64,000 nt of DNA from Coriobacteriia bacterium (GCA_030652115.1 JAUSBK010000011.1:1-64000); one strand, 5' to 3'; counted from the stretch's first letter, positions 10,089-19,785 are shown. Numbers and translations: made by a program. The notes: a model not told the origin generated them from the sequence alone.

Positions 10089-11578
10089 CGATCCGCCAGC
10101 TCGTGGTGTCGGACATCCCTGGCGTGCTCGAGATAGAGAACGCGAGTTTCGCCGCACCCTGGACCGAGGGCATGCTGCGCAGTGAACTCGGCAGGGTGGA
10201 CCGGGCGTGGTACGTAGCGGAGCACGATGGCGACGTGGCGGCGTACGGCGGCATCATGGTCGTCGGTCCCGATGCACACCTGATGGACATCGCAGTCGAC
10301 CCTGCGCACCGGGGCCGCGGTCTCGCTCGTGCCCTGATCGCCGCCCTCGCTGCCGAGGCGGTGGCCCGCGGCGCAGCGCGGATGACGCTCGAGGTGTGCG
10401 AGTCGAACGCCGGGGCGCTCGCGGTCTACGCATCGTGCGGCTTTGACGCGACAGGCCGCCGGACGGGCTACTACCCCGAGACCGGTGAGGATGCGCTCGT
10501 GCTGTGGTCCAGGCCGCTCGTGCCGCAGGTGCGAGCCGTAGATGCGGCCCGTACGGGCGAGGACCTCGTGCTGGCCATAGAGACCTCCTGTGACGAGACG
10601 GCCGCCTCCGTCATGCGTGGCGGACGCGAGGAGCTCGCGTCGGTTGTGGCGAGCCAGGTCGACTTCCACGCACGCTTCGGAGGCGTGGTGCCGGAGATCG
10701 CTTCGCGCAAGCACACCGAGGCTGTCGTGGCCGTGGTCGACGAGGCGCTTGCGAAGGCCGGCGTACGCTTCAGCGATCTGCACGCGCTCGCCGTCACGCG
10801 GGGCCCGGGCCTCGTGGGCGCACTCGTCGTCGGCCTCGCGTACGCGAAGGGCGTCGCGCTCGCCACGGGCCTCCCGCTCGTTGGGGTGAACCACCTCGAG
10901 GGGCACATCTACGCGGCGCGCCTGCTCGACCCGAACCTCGAGGCGCCACTCGTGGCGCTGCTCGTTTCAGGGGGTCACACGGCGATCGTCCACGTGACCG
11001 AATGGGGTCGCTACGAGGTGCTCGGACGCACGCTCGACGATGCGGCGGGAGAGGCGTTCGACAAGGTGGCGAAGCTCCTCGGCCTGGGGTATCCGGGCGG
11101 GCCCGTCCTCTCGCGCCTCGCAGTTGACGGCGATCCGGCCGCCATACCCTTCCCGCGCGCGATGATGCGAAGTGGGAACCTCGATGTGTCGCTCTCGGGT
11201 CTCAAGACAGCGGTCATCCAGTACGTGGAGGCCGAGAGGGCGGCGGGCCGTGAACTGCGCGTGCCGGACATAGCCGCGTCGTTCCAGGCAGCGGTGGTCG
11301 ACGTCCAGGTGGCGAAGACCCTGCGTGCGGCAGTGGATCACGGTGCGCGGACTGTGGTGCTCGCCGGCGGCGTTGCGGCCAACCCCGCACTGCGCGAGGG
11401 GCTGCGGGCGGCACTCGCGGATGCGAGCATCTCGCTGTCGGTGCCGCCGCTCGAGTTGTGCACGGACAACGCCTCGATGATCGCGGCCGCTGCGCACGAC
11501 CGCCTTGCCGAAGGACGGGTGCTCGGACTCGGCGCGGATGCGATGCCGAACATGCGGCTTGGCGGACCCACGCACTAA
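10085..11578 (+). CDS. tsaD: RimI-TsaD fusion: ribosomal protein alanine acetyltransferase / t6A transferase
   Basis: Natural fusion of two enzymes, 497 residues. Residues about 1-145 are a GNAT of RimI type (S18 N-acetylation), with the acetyl-CoA loop VDPAHRGRGLARALI. After a short linker (about 146-156) a complete TsaD follows: ETSCDETAASV, the metal-binding NHLEGHIYA, LVSGGHT, and the late DNASMIAAA aspartate. TsaD transfers the threonylcarbamoyl group to A37 of tRNA. The ATG overlaps the tsaB stop. Many bacteria encode rimI between tsaB and tsaD, so fusion of these neighbours is a natural step. No stop or ribosome site separates the two parts. Confidence 0.95.
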   Translation: MTIRQLVVSDIPGVLEIENASFAAPWTEGMLRSELGRVDRAWYVAEHDGDVAAYGGIMVVGPDAHLMDIAVDPAHRGRGLARALIAALAAEAVARGAARMTLEVCESNAGALAVYASCGFDATGRRTGYYPETGEDALVLWSRPLVPQVRAVDAARTGEDLVLAIETSCDETAASVMRGGREELASVVASQVDFHARFGGVVPEIASRKHTEAVVAVVDEALAKAGVRFSDLHALAVTRGPGLVGALVVGLAYAKGVALATGLPLVGVNHLEGHIYAARLLDPNLEAPLVALLVSGGHTAIVHVTEWGRYEVLGRTLDDAAGEAFDKVAKLLGLGYPGGPVLSRLAVDGDPAAIPFPRAMMRSGNLDVSLSGLKTAVIQYVEAERAAGRELRVPDIAASFQAAVVDVQVAKTLRAAVDHGARTVVLAGGVAANPALREGLRAALADASISLSVPPLELCTDNASMIAAAAHDRLAEGRVLGLGADAMPNMRLGGPTH

Positions 11579-11601
11579 TCTGAGTGCCGAAGCATCAGAT
11601 T
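11577..11601 (+). terminator. Weak hairpin at end of tsa operon
   Basis: AATCTGA (11577-11583) and TCAGATT (11595-11601) form a 7-bp AT-rich stem starting inside the tsaD stop codon, with an 11-nt loop. It is a weak terminator candidate only. Confidence 0.35.
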
Positions 11602-11616
11602 CTCGCTCACGCCCCC

Positions 11617-11646
11617 TTGCGTTCGGCTCTGTGGTAGGCCTAGAAT
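11617..11646 (+). promoter_or_regulatory. groESL promoter
   Basis: -35 TTGCGT (11617-11622) and -10 TAGAAT (11641-11646) with 18-nt spacing, directly upstream of a CIRCE operator. A vegetative-sigma promoter by appearance. Confidence 0.75.
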
Positions 11647-11656
11647 CACCTTCGGC

Positions 11657-11681
11657 TGGCACTCGCACCCGTAGAGTGCCA
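11657..11681 (+). promoter_or_regulatory. CIRCE operator (HrcA binding site)
   Basis: TGGCACTC (11657-11664), nine-base spacer, GAGTGCCA (11674-11681). This matches the CIRCE architecture (TTAGCACTC-N9-GAGTGCTAA) with a G/C change in each arm that keeps the symmetry. It begins 10 nt after the -10 box, so bound HrcA would block initiation. HrcA control of groES-groEL is inferred from the site; hrcA itself is not in the window. Confidence 0.92.
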
Positions 11682-11773
11682 ACCGTGGTTAGAACGGGTA
11701 CATAGGTATCCGCCGCGGTGCCACGGCTCCGCGAGTATCCATGGGTCAGTCAACTGAAGTAGGAGGGTAGAGC

Positions 11774-12067
11774 ATGAACCTGAAGCCGCTGTTCGATAAC
11801 GTCGTCGTCAAGCCGGCGAAGGCCGATGAGCAGACCAAGAGCGGAATCTTCCTGCCCGATACGGCCAAGGAGAAGCCCCAGAAGGGCGAGATCGTGGCTG
11901 TGGGCGAGGGCCGCTGGGAAGACGAAGGCGTCAAGCGCCTGCCGATGGACGTCAAGGTCGGTGACGTCGTCATCTACAAGGAGTGGGGCAAGACTTCGAT
12001 CAAGATCGACGGCGAGGAGTACTTCATCATGTCGCAGAGCGACATCCTCGCGGTCGTGCAGGGCTAA
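11774..12067 (+). CDS. groES: Co-chaperonin GroES
   Basis: Heptameric lid of the GroEL chamber. The 97-residue protein begins MNLKPLFDNVVVKPAKADEQ and has the mobile-loop region around KSGIFLPDTA (residues 23-32) and VGDVVIYKEWGKTSIK. The ATG is preceded by AGGAGGG. It lies downstream of the CIRCE-controlled promoter and 41 nt before groEL. It is intact, in contrast with the interrupted groEL. Confidence 0.97.
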   Translation: MNLKPLFDNVVVKPAKADEQTKSGIFLPDTAKEKPQKGEIVAVGEGRWEDEGVKRLPMDVKVGDVVIYKEWGKTSIKIDGEEYFIMSQSDILAVVQG

Positions 12068-12090
12068 GTCACATCCGTCATCTCACCTAA

Positions 12091-13242
<1,152 letters not shown>

Positions 13243-13734
13243 GTGGGCGCGGCTACCGAAGTCGAGCTCAAGGAGAAGAAGCACCGTATCGAGGACGCGC
13301 TCCAGGCGACCCGTGCGGCCGTTGAAGAGGGCATCGTCGCCGGCGGTGGCGTTGCGCTCACTGACGCGGCTCCCGCGCTCGACGCACTTGTGCTCCCCGG
13401 TGACGAGCAGATCGGCGTCACCATCATCCGCAAGGCACTCGACGAGCCGCTGAAGCAGATCGCTGCCAACGCCGGCTTCGAGGGCTCGGTCGTGGTCGAG
13501 AAGGTCAAGGCGCTGGCCAAGGGCGAGGGTCTCAATGCCTCCACCGGCGAGTACGGCGACCTCGCAAAGATGGGCGTCATCGACCCGGTCAAGGTCACCC
13601 GTACCGCGCTGCAGAACGCAGCGTCGATCGCAGCACTCATCCTCATCACCGAGACCACGGTCTCGGACGTTCCCGAGAAGAACGACGCCGCTGCTGCCAT
13701 GGCAGGCATGGGCGGCATGGGTGGGATGATGTAG
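13243..13734 (+). CDS. groEL: Chaperonin GroEL, C-terminal part after the in-frame TAG
   Basis: The 163 codons continue groEL in frame, directly after the TAG. They encode the second intermediate hinge ([20 protein letters not shown], holding the catalytic aspartate of IEDAL), the ATP-domain segment VAGGGVAL, and the C-terminal GGMGGMM tail. With the upstream part and the missing residue the total is 541, a normal length. There is no sign of decay in this half. GTG at 13243 directly abuts the TAG, so reinitiation is formally possible, but no clear ribosome site precedes it. Confidence 0.88.
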   Translation: MGAATEVELKEKKHRIEDALQATRAAVEEGIVAGGGVALTDAAPALDALVLPGDEQIGVTIIRKALDEPLKQIAANAGFEGSVVVEKVKALAKGEGLNASTGEYGDLAKMGVIDPVKVTRTALQNAASIAALILITETTVSDVPEKNDAAAAMAGMGGMGGMM

Positions 13735-13766
13735 CGTTCGCTCGCTTCTGAGCATGCGTGATCGAG

Positions 13767-13795
13767 CGGGGCCCCGGCAACGAGCCGGGGCCCCG
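13767..13795 (+). terminator. groESL terminator
   Basis: Perfect 12-bp stem CGGGGCCCCGGC (13767-13778), loop AACGA, GCCGGGGCCCCG (13784-13795), then TCTGGTGTT. It lies 33 nt after the groEL stop. It also rules out the earlier in-frame start (13754) for the GGDEF gene. Confidence 0.85.
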
Positions 13796-13830
13796 TCTGG
13801 TGTTCCCACCACCCCGGCAGCGGGACGAAC

Positions 13831-13876
13831 GGCACAGAAACGAGGGCTCCGGCTCAACTCGAACGGGGTTTGTGCC
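13831..13876 (+). promoter_or_regulatory. Structured leader upstream of the diguanylate cyclase gene
   Basis: GGCACA (13831-13836) pairs with TGTGCC (13871-13876). The stem can extend by AAC/GTT after a 2-nt bulge. It encloses a CGAG/CTCG stem (13841-13844 / 13858-13861). The strings CACAG..AAAC, GCTCCGGCTCAAC and CGGGGTT..CCGATG appear in the order of the conserved boxes of c-di-GMP class I (GEMM) riboswitches. However, the element is only ~46 nt and lacks one helix. It is a candidate only; it may be unrelated. Confidence 0.3.
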
Positions 13877-13939
13877 GATGAAGTACACAGAGAGTGCTTG
13901 TCACCGTATCTACCTCATGCCCTCAGAGGCGTTGACTAC

Positions 13940-15820
13940 TTGAAGACCAGACATCGCATCACCGCGTTCGCCGCAATCGGCGCGGTCATTGTTGCCCTCA
14001 TTGCTTTCGCTGCACTCGCCCCGGTGCGAGTGAACAGCGAGAGCATCCACGACGTGCACTTCGAAGCTGCCGTGTTGAGCGAGCAGATGGCATCACGCGC
14101 GCAGGAAGCGGGGCGCCTCGCTGCGGTCTACGTGGTGTCGGGCCGGTATGAGGATCAGCTCGCCTTCGAGGCAGCCGCTGGCCGGTTCGAGCGCGCAACC
14201 GCCGACTACGGGGACTCCCCGGGTTCACTTGGACGAAGCGAGGGCGTCTACACGGAGCGCATCCAGGCGTCGTGGACGGACGTGCGCGCCGCGGTGCGGG
14301 GACGCACCGTGGGTCTCAACGGCGCGCTTGACCGGATGGCCGTGCCCCTGGACGAGCTCGCCGAGCATGAGCTCGTGGAGGCTGCGGATGCCATGGATGT
14401 GCTCAACGCCAGCATCGCGCGGGCGCAAATTGTCATCGTGGCGCTAGCAATCGTGATGATCGCGGCCCTGATCGGTGCTGGGATCGTCGCGTCTCGCTCG
14501 GTAGCTCGCCCTCTGGCCATCCTGGACGTGGCGGTGAAGCGTCTTGCCGACGGGGAGTTGGATCAAGAGATTCCCCAGGTGGGCAGGGACGAGATCGGTG
14601 TACTCGCCGCCGCGTTCGAGATCGGGCGCGTGAATCTTCGTGCTGCTCTGAGCTCCCTGCACGACCGGATCGAGGAGCAGACTGCGACCGAGGAAGTCCT
14701 CGCGGAGGCAAACAGCGAGCTGCAAAGCCTGCTTGAGCGCGCGCGGCGCTCCGGCAATGAGATGGATCTCGCCGGCGAGATGGACGCGTTGCTGCAGGCC
14801 GACCTGTCCTGGTCCGAGGCCTATGCTGTCATCGCGAACTACGGCCAGCAGCTGTTCGCGGGGTTCCAGGGCGCCCTGTACCTGTTCGACGGGGACGGTC
14901 CCGTTCTCGCACGCGCAGTGGAGTGGGGCAACGCCGAGCCACTGGCGGAACGCTACGACGTGGACGAGTGCTGGTCGCTCAGGACCGCTCATGCCCACTG
15001 GACCCGCTTCAACGAGCCGGATCTTCCCTCGTGCGATCACGTGCACGCTGCGGGGGCATGCTCGGCCTGTGTGCCGCTGGTGGCGCACGGAGAGCGGCTC
15101 GGCACGATCGTGCTGGTGGGATGCAGCGGGTCGGACCCCTGCGCCGAACCCGGTTCGTACGAGCACGGCCGTGCCATACTGGCCTCGTTCGCCGGTCGCG
15201 TTGCGCTGGCAATCTCGAACATGCAGCTGCGGGAGACGCTGCGGGAGCAGGCTCTGCGCGATCCGCTCACGGGACTGTATAACCGCCGCCCCATGGAAGA
15301 GGGATTGAAACGCGAGATCGCGCGGGCCGGGCGAGAGTCAGCGCCGCTCGTGGTGGGCTTCGTGGACATCGACCACTTCAAGGACTTCAACGACACCTAC
15401 GGTCACGAGGCGGGCGACTACGTGCTCAAGCAAGTCGCAGGGTACCTCAGGGACCATACGAGGGCCGGCGACCTGGTGTCCCGGTATGGCGGCGAGGAGT
15501 TCGTGGCGGTCTGGCTGGGGGCCGATCTGGCCACGGCGTTCGCCCGTGCCGAGAGCCTGCGGGAAGGGGTTGAAGCACTTCACCTGGAGTTCAGGGGTGA
15601 GCCTCTGGGAGCTGTGACTCTATCGATAGGCATGTCTCTCCTTGGCGAACACGGCGACAGCGCGGAGGCCTTGCTGTCGGCCGCCGATGGCGCGCTCTAC
15701 GAGGCAAAGGGCGATGGGCGCAACGTAGTGGTGGTCGCGCCGGTCCCCGTATGCGAACTCGAGCGTCAGGCCCTGGCTGTCGCCGCCTCCGGGCTCGTCG
15801 AATCGCGCGCTTCGCGCTAG
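13940..15820 (+). CDS. Membrane diguanylate cyclase (HAMP-GAF-GGDEF)
   Basis: Probable c-di-GMP synthase, about 626 residues. There is an N-terminal membrane helix (AAIGAVIVALIAFAAL), a periplasmic four-helix sensor (about 30-160), a second helix (about 155-175), a HAMP segment, a coiled coil (EEQTATEEVLAEANSELQSL), a GAF-like domain (about 275-430) with several cysteines, and a C-terminal GGDEF domain. The active site is GGEEF in VSRYGGEEFVAVW, and an inhibitory I-site RxxD (RAGD) lies five residues before it, so the enzyme is probably active and product-inhibited. Start TTG 13940 (after AGAGG) is preferred because the open frame upstream runs through the groEL terminator; the start is uncertain. 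Confidence 0.85.
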   Translation: MKTRHRITAFAAIGAVIVALIAFAALAPVRVNSESIHDVHFEAAVLSEQMASRAQEAGRLAAVYVVSGRYEDQLAFEAAAGRFERATADYGDSPGSLGRSEGVYTERIQASWTDVRAAVRGRTVGLNGALDRMAVPLDELAEHELVEAADAMDVLNASIARAQIVIVALAIVMIAALIGAGIVASRSVARPLAILDVAVKRLADGELDQEIPQVGRDEIGVLAAAFEIGRVNLRAALSSLHDRIEEQTATEEVLAEANSELQSLLERARRSGNEMDLAGEMDALLQADLSWSEAYAVIANYGQQLFAGFQGALYLFDGDGPVLARAVEWGNAEPLAERYDVDECWSLRTAHAHWTRFNEPDLPSCDHVHAAGACSACVPLVAHGERLGTIVLVGCSGSDPCAEPGSYEHGRAILASFAGRVALAISNMQLRETLREQALRDPLTGLYNRRPMEEGLKREIARAGRESAPLVVGFVDIDHFKDFNDTYGHEAGDYVLKQVAGYLRDHTRAGDLVSRYGGEEFVAVWLGADLATAFARAESLREGVEALHLEFRGEPLGAVTLSIGMSLLGEHGDSAEALLSAADGALYEAKGDGRNVVVVAPVPVCELERQALAVAASGLVESRASR

Positions 15821-15837
15821 CGCATCTCTGATGCGTT
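15819..15837 (+). terminator. Small hairpin after the GGDEF gene
   Basis: AGCGCATC (15819-15826), loop TCT, GATGCGTT (15830-15837), 8 bp with one G-T pair. It begins at the stop codon and partly overlaps the -35 region of the next gene. Confidence 0.4.
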
Positions 15838-15857
15838 CCGCTTCGGCCGGCAGACGC

Positions 15858-15863
15858 TACAAT
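15858..15863 (+). promoter_or_regulatory. -10 element of the cysteine-ladder gene
   Basis: TACAAT, five of six consensus bases, 33 nt before the ATG at 15897. No good -35 is seen at 17 nt (GTTCCG). Confidence 0.45.
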
Positions 15864-15896
15864 AATCCGGTCGTGAAGGATAGCGAGGGGGCGCCG

Positions 15897-16253
15897 ATGA
15901 CGCAGAACGTCCACTTCCTGGCCGAGTGGCACCAGCTCAAGAGCGAGCACACGCACGACCGGGACAAAGACAACAACTACGGGTGTTTCAACACGGACGT
16001 GTGCCGCAACTGCAACTACGTCTACAACGCAAGGGGCTGCATCAGCTGCCACAACTGCGACAGCGTCGTCGAGTGCATCCAGTGTGTGGACTGCCGCGAC
16101 TGCGCTTACTGCGTTGGGCTCAACGGGGCCCGGTTCCACATCCTCAACAAGGAGCACACCGAAGAGGAGTACTACGCCAAGCTACGGGCGTTCGGCATCG
16201 AGTGGAATGTCGAGGCGTTCGACCCGCTCGACCCGTATTCGTCGCTCGAGTAG
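15897..16253 (+). CDS. Cysteine-ladder small protein (CxxC repeats)
   Basis: The 118-residue protein is not assigned to a named family. Eleven cysteines lie in residues about 30-73, mostly as consecutive CxxC steps (CRNC, CISC-HNC, CIQC-VDC-RDC-AYC), which suggests a narrow stacked or metal-binding fold. The C-terminal part contains FHILNKEHTEEEYYAKL. That resembles an [FY]xILNKxYTxEEY tail I associate with cysteine-repeat proteins of uncultured bacteria (memory, not searched). ATG 15897 is chosen for GAGGGG 6 nt upstream. It has its own -10 and no signal peptide, so it is probably cytoplasmic. Confidence 0.75.
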   Translation: MTQNVHFLAEWHQLKSEHTHDRDKDNNYGCFNTDVCRNCNYVYNARGCISCHNCDSVVECIQCVDCRDCAYCVGLNGARFHILNKEHTEEEYYAKLRAFGIEWNVEAFDPLDPYSSLE

Positions 16254-16268
16254 CGGGCCGGGGAGCGT

Positions 16269-16919
16269 CTAGATGAGGTCGAGCGAGCCGAGGAAGAAGC
16301 GCGCGCCGAGGTAGAGCAAGAACAGCGCGCAGGCGCCGATGATGAGCCGATAGGGGCGGTCGGCGAGCAGGCGCTTCCCGCGGGTTGTGGCGAAGATGAC
16401 CAGTCCGTACCATGTCACGTCAGCGAGCTGGTGGCCGATGAAGAACGCCGCGATGCCGGCCGGGCCGAGGGCCACTCCGTCGGATGCCAGTTTGACCCCG
16501 ATCGTCACCCACCACAGCAGCCAGTAGGGGTTCGAGAGGCTCACGGCGGCGCCGTGCAGGACCGGCCCGAGCTTCGATTCGGGCTGTGCGGGACCCGCGC
16601 TCGCGCTGATGGTGCCCGCGATCGCGCCACGCAGCAGGCTCCAGCCCATCCAGACGAGGAAGATGCCGCCCACGCCGGAGAGCACGTTCGACACGTGCAG
16701 GTTCTGCAGGATCTCCTGCAGGCCGAAGGCGAAGCCGACGAGAAGCAGTCCTTCGAGGAGCGCGTGGCCGATCAGCATGAGCGCGGCCGAACGCGGACCG
16801 CGCGTGACGGTGCGCGTGATAGTCACGGTGAGGTAGGGCCCCGGCGCCATGGCGCCGGTGAACGCGATGAGAAACGCGCTTCCGCCGAGAGCGAGTGCCT
16901 GTGTGAGGGTGTCGCTCAC
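16269..16919 (-). CDS. LysE family transporter
   Basis: Inner-membrane exporter of the LysE/RhtB superfamily, 216 residues with about six hydrophobic segments. The N-terminal GAMAPGPYLTVTI is the typical (G)xxxPGP motif of this family, and the central LSNPYWLLWWVTIG matches the NPxxxxxW motif. The substrate (amino acid or other metabolite) cannot be told. GTG 16919 is chosen because upstream in-frame sequence lacks family character and runs into ychF's leader. Divergent from ychF, convergent with the cysteine-ladder gene. Confidence 0.85.
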   Translation of the reverse strand: MSDTLTQALALGGSAFLIAFTGAMAPGPYLTVTITRTVTRGPRSAALMLIGHALLEGLLLVGFAFGLQEILQNLHVSNVLSGVGGIFLVWMGWSLLRGAIAGTISASAGPAQPESKLGPVLHGAAVSLSNPYWLLWWVTIGVKLASDGVALGPAGIAAFFIGHQLADVTWYGLVIFATTRGKRLLADRPYRLIIGACALFLLYLGARFFLGSLDLI

Positions 16920-17028
16920 CGCCGACCGGGCCCCTGTCCGCCGCGCATGGCGGCAACGATTTCGAGCGAGTCCATGGTGTATAGTATCGCAGGCCGCGCG
17001 GCCTTCCCGCGCGATGAAGGGAGCGAGC

Positions 17029-18093
17029 GTGGCACTTTCTATCGGTATCGTCGGCCTTCCGAACGTCGGCAAGTCGACGCTGTTCACCGCGCTCACCAAG
17101 AAGCAGGTGGATGCCGCCAACTACCCCTTCGCTACCATCGAGCCGAACGTGGGCCTCGTCCCCGTCCCCGATGCCCGTCTCGACCGGCTCGCCGAACTCG
17201 TGAGCCCGCAGCGTGTCGTGCCTGCCACTGTCGAGTTTGTGGACATCGCCGGGCTTGTGAAGGGTGCGAGCGAGGGAGAGGGACTCGGCAACCAGTTCCT
17301 CGCCACCATCCGCGAGACGGATGCGATCGCCGAGGTCGTCCGCTACTTCCGCGACCCGAACGTGATCCACGTGGATGGCAAGGTCGATCCGGCCGGAGAC
17401 GTGGAGACCATCAAGACGGAGCTCGTGTTGGCAGACCTCGGCACGCTCGAGCGGGCGTTGCCGCGCCTCGAGAAGGATGCCAAACGTGACGCCCCGGCGG
17501 CTCTCAAGCTCGACGTTGCCCGCAGGCTGAACGCATGGATGGAGCAGGGGCACCGGGCACGGACCATGGAGATGACCGACGACGAGCGCGCGATGGTCCG
17601 CGACCTCCACCTGCTCACCATGAAGCCGATGCTCTACGTCGCCAACGTGGACGAGAGCGACATCGGCGCGTCGCTCGCAAAGATCGACGGCATCGCGCCC
17701 GTGCCGATCTGCGCGAAGATCGAATCAGAGATGGCCGAGCTCGAGCCCGAGGAGCTCGCCGAGTACCTCGAGATGGAGGGCCTGGCCGAACCGGGTCTCA
17801 ACGCGCTCATCCGCGAGGCGTACCGGCTCCTGGGCCTTCAGTCGTTCTTCACCGCAGGCGAGCAGGAAGTCCGTGCGTGGACCGTGCGCGTGGGTGCGAA
17901 GGCGCCCGAGGCGGCCGGCGTCATCCATACCGACTTCGAGCGCGGCTTCATCAAGGCCGAAGTCATCTCGTTCGCCGACTACGATTCACTCGAGACTGAA
18001 GCGGCCGCCAAGGCCGCGGGCAAGCTCGGCATCGAAGGCAAGGAGTACGTCGTCGCCGATGGCGACGTCGTGCACTTCCGCTTCAACGTGTAG
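17029..18093 (+). CDS. ychF: Redox-regulated ATPase YchF (OLA1-type GTPase family)
   Basis: Obg-family nucleotide hydrolase that binds ribosomes and prefers ATP in characterised members. The 354-residue protein starts MALSIGIVGLPNVGKST (P-loop GLPNVGKS), has DIAGLVKGASEGEGLG as the switch II/G3 region, and ends with a TGS-like C-terminal domain (FTAGEQEVRAWTVRVGAKAP). GTG 17029 follows AAGGGAG at good spacing; an in-frame ATG 15 nt upstream (17014) is an alternative. Convergent with the amidase gene, only 12 nt between stops. Confidence 0.95.
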   Translation: MALSIGIVGLPNVGKSTLFTALTKKQVDAANYPFATIEPNVGLVPVPDARLDRLAELVSPQRVVPATVEFVDIAGLVKGASEGEGLGNQFLATIRETDAIAEVVRYFRDPNVIHVDGKVDPAGDVETIKTELVLADLGTLERALPRLEKDAKRDAPAALKLDVARRLNAWMEQGHRARTMEMTDDERAMVRDLHLLTMKPMLYVANVDESDIGASLAKIDGIAPVPICAKIESEMAELEPEELAEYLEMEGLAEPGLNALIREAYRLLGLQSFFTAGEQEVRAWTVRVGAKAPEAAGVIHTDFERGFIKAEVISFADYDSLETEAAAKAAGKLGIEGKEYVVADGDVVHFRFNV

Positions 18094-18105
18094 CATGCGA
18101 GCGCG

Positions 18106-19785
18106 CTACCTGCGGGCCTTGTCGATCATCGCATCGGCCACCGGCGGCAGCACGGACGTGTCGCCCACCATCGTGGTGTAGTAGACGCGCGGCGACTGGT
18201 TCTCGATCCACTCACGCTGGTAGGCGGACAGGATGCGGCCGTTGACGAGCGGCATCGTGACACCGTAGGTCCGAACGGCGACGGTGGTGGCGACCACGCC
18301 GTCGCTGACCGAGGCGGGGTTGTACGCAAGTAGCCATACCATGCCGGACGCCCGGGTAGCGCCGATGGCGGCCACCTGCGTGACGCCCGCATCGGCGTTG
18401 CCGATCCGCGTGCGGTTCGGCATGCCTGCGGTGACGGCGTCGGGTACCGGCCCGACGGAGACCGTGGTTGCGACGTCACCGGAGTGCGCTGCGAGGAATG
18501 CGACCGCCTCGGGTGGCAGCGACCAGTCGGCGCGTGTCAGCACGAGCGCCCCGCCGGGACGACTCGCCGCGACCAGGGCTGCTGCGAGGGCGTCGCTTGT
18601 GCGTGCGGCGCTGGCGAAGACCACGGTCATCGAGGTGTCCGCCGAGGCGAGCTCGTCGGAGAGCAGCGGCGCAACATCAGCGGGCTCGGTCCCGGCGAGC
18701 CGGGTCACAGCCGACGCGTCGATTCCCGCGGCCGCGGCGGCTTGCTCGAGGAAGGTGTCCGGCAGCATCTTGGTCGAACCCACTGCGATGATCCGGTCGG
18801 GGCTCAGTCGCGCGACCTCGGCAACAGCCTCGGCCGAGAGCCCCTTGGTGTCCGCATAGATCACCGGCGCGCCGAGGCGGGCAGTGGCAATCGGTGCTGC
18901 GAGTGCGCTCACGGGGTCGTACACCGAGGCAAGGACCATCGTCGACACGCCGCCTGACCAGAGCGAGCGGGATGCTATGACCGCCGTGCTCGAACGCGCG
19001 GAGCCTGCGTAGCGCGGGTAGAACGGCGCATAGGCGCCGCTCGCCATCCAGCGGTTGAGCCCGTTGACTATGCCCGCCACATAGCGGGTGCGCCACCAGG
19101 GGCTCGCGATGAGGCTGCCCTCGGCCGTGTTGCTCATGAAGCCGGTCTCGATGAGCAGTGCCGGCATGTTGGCCCACTTGGTCACGTAGAAGCTCTGTAC
19201 GCCGGAGCCGCGGTCACGCTGACCTGTCTGCTCGAGGACCGCGCCCTGGACATAGTCGCCCAGCTGCTGCCCGAGCAGGTCGTTTGCCGATGCCCAGTTC
19301 TCCGTGCCGCTCGCGGCCGAGGAGGAGGCGCCGTTGCAGTGGATCGAGATGAAGACGTCCGCGCCGAGGTTGTTGGCGACATCCGAGCGAGCTTGCAGGT
19401 CGTCACGCGGCACGCCGTCGTCGTACCAGACGATGCCATCCGGGGCGTACACCCAGCGACCCTCGGCATCGATCCAGTGCCACGTCGGGATGTCCGAGAG
19501 ACACACGGCGGTGTCGGTCGTCCTGGTATAGGCGATGCCGTAGCCCTGCTCGTGCAGACGGGCGCCAAGTTCGATCGCGAACAAGAGGTTCGCTGCCTTC
19601 TCGGTGAGCGACCCGTAGCGCGCGTGACTGTAGGGGCCGCCATGACCCGCGTCGATCGCCACCAGTGGGCCGGCAAGCGCGGGAGACGCAACGGCGAGAG
19701 CGACCAGGAGAACGGCTGCCGCGAGGGCTACCGTGGCCGCGCGTGACGTGCGCAGAGGGATTCGAGTGCTACGGCAAGGCTTCAT
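18106..19785 (-). CDS. Secreted N-acetylmuramoyl-L-alanine amidase with cell-wall-binding repeats
   Basis: Zinc amidase that cleaves the peptide stem from peptidoglycan glycan. The 559-residue protein has a signal peptide (about 1-38, ending ASPALAG) and an Amidase_3 domain (about 38-245). The zinc and catalytic residues are visible: DAGHGG, the glutamate of SLTEKAANL, SIHCNG and LLIETGFMSN. The remaining ~310 residues look like CWB2-type cell-wall-binding repeats, with segments such as DRIIAVGSTKMLPD and LVNGRILS. ATG 19785 is chosen over the longer frame because it begins the signal peptide and follows GGGGGT. Likely surface-bound and involved in wall remodelling. Confidence 0.9.
   Translation of the reverse strand: MKPCRSTRIPLRTSRAATVALAAAVLLVALAVASPALAGPLVAIDAGHGGPYSHARYGSLTEKAANLLFAIELGARLHEQGYGIAYTRTTDTAVCLSDIPTWHWIDAEGRWVYAPDGIVWYDDGVPRDDLQARSDVANNLGADVFISIHCNGASSSAASGTENWASANDLLGQQLGDYVQGAVLEQTGQRDRGSGVQSFYVTKWANMPALLIETGFMSNTAEGSLIASPWWRTRYVAGIVNGLNRWMASGAYAPFYPRYAGSARSSTAVIASRSLWSGGVSTMVLASVYDPVSALAAPIATARLGAPVIYADTKGLSAEAVAEVARLSPDRIIAVGSTKMLPDTFLEQAAAAAGIDASAVTRLAGTEPADVAPLLSDELASADTSMTVVFASAARTSDALAAALVAASRPGGALVLTRADWSLPPEAVAFLAAHSGDVATTVSVGPVPDAVTAGMPNRTRIGNADAGVTQVAAIGATRASGMVWLLAYNPASVSDGVVATTVAVRTYGVTMPLVNGRILSAYQREWIENQSPRVYYTTMVGDTSVLPPVADAMIDKARR

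Noticed and set aside
13754-13940. Earlier start for the GGDEF gene at 13754
   Set aside because: The frame would begin inside the groEL terminator hairpin and code for a proline/arginine-rich stretch unlike a membrane protein start.
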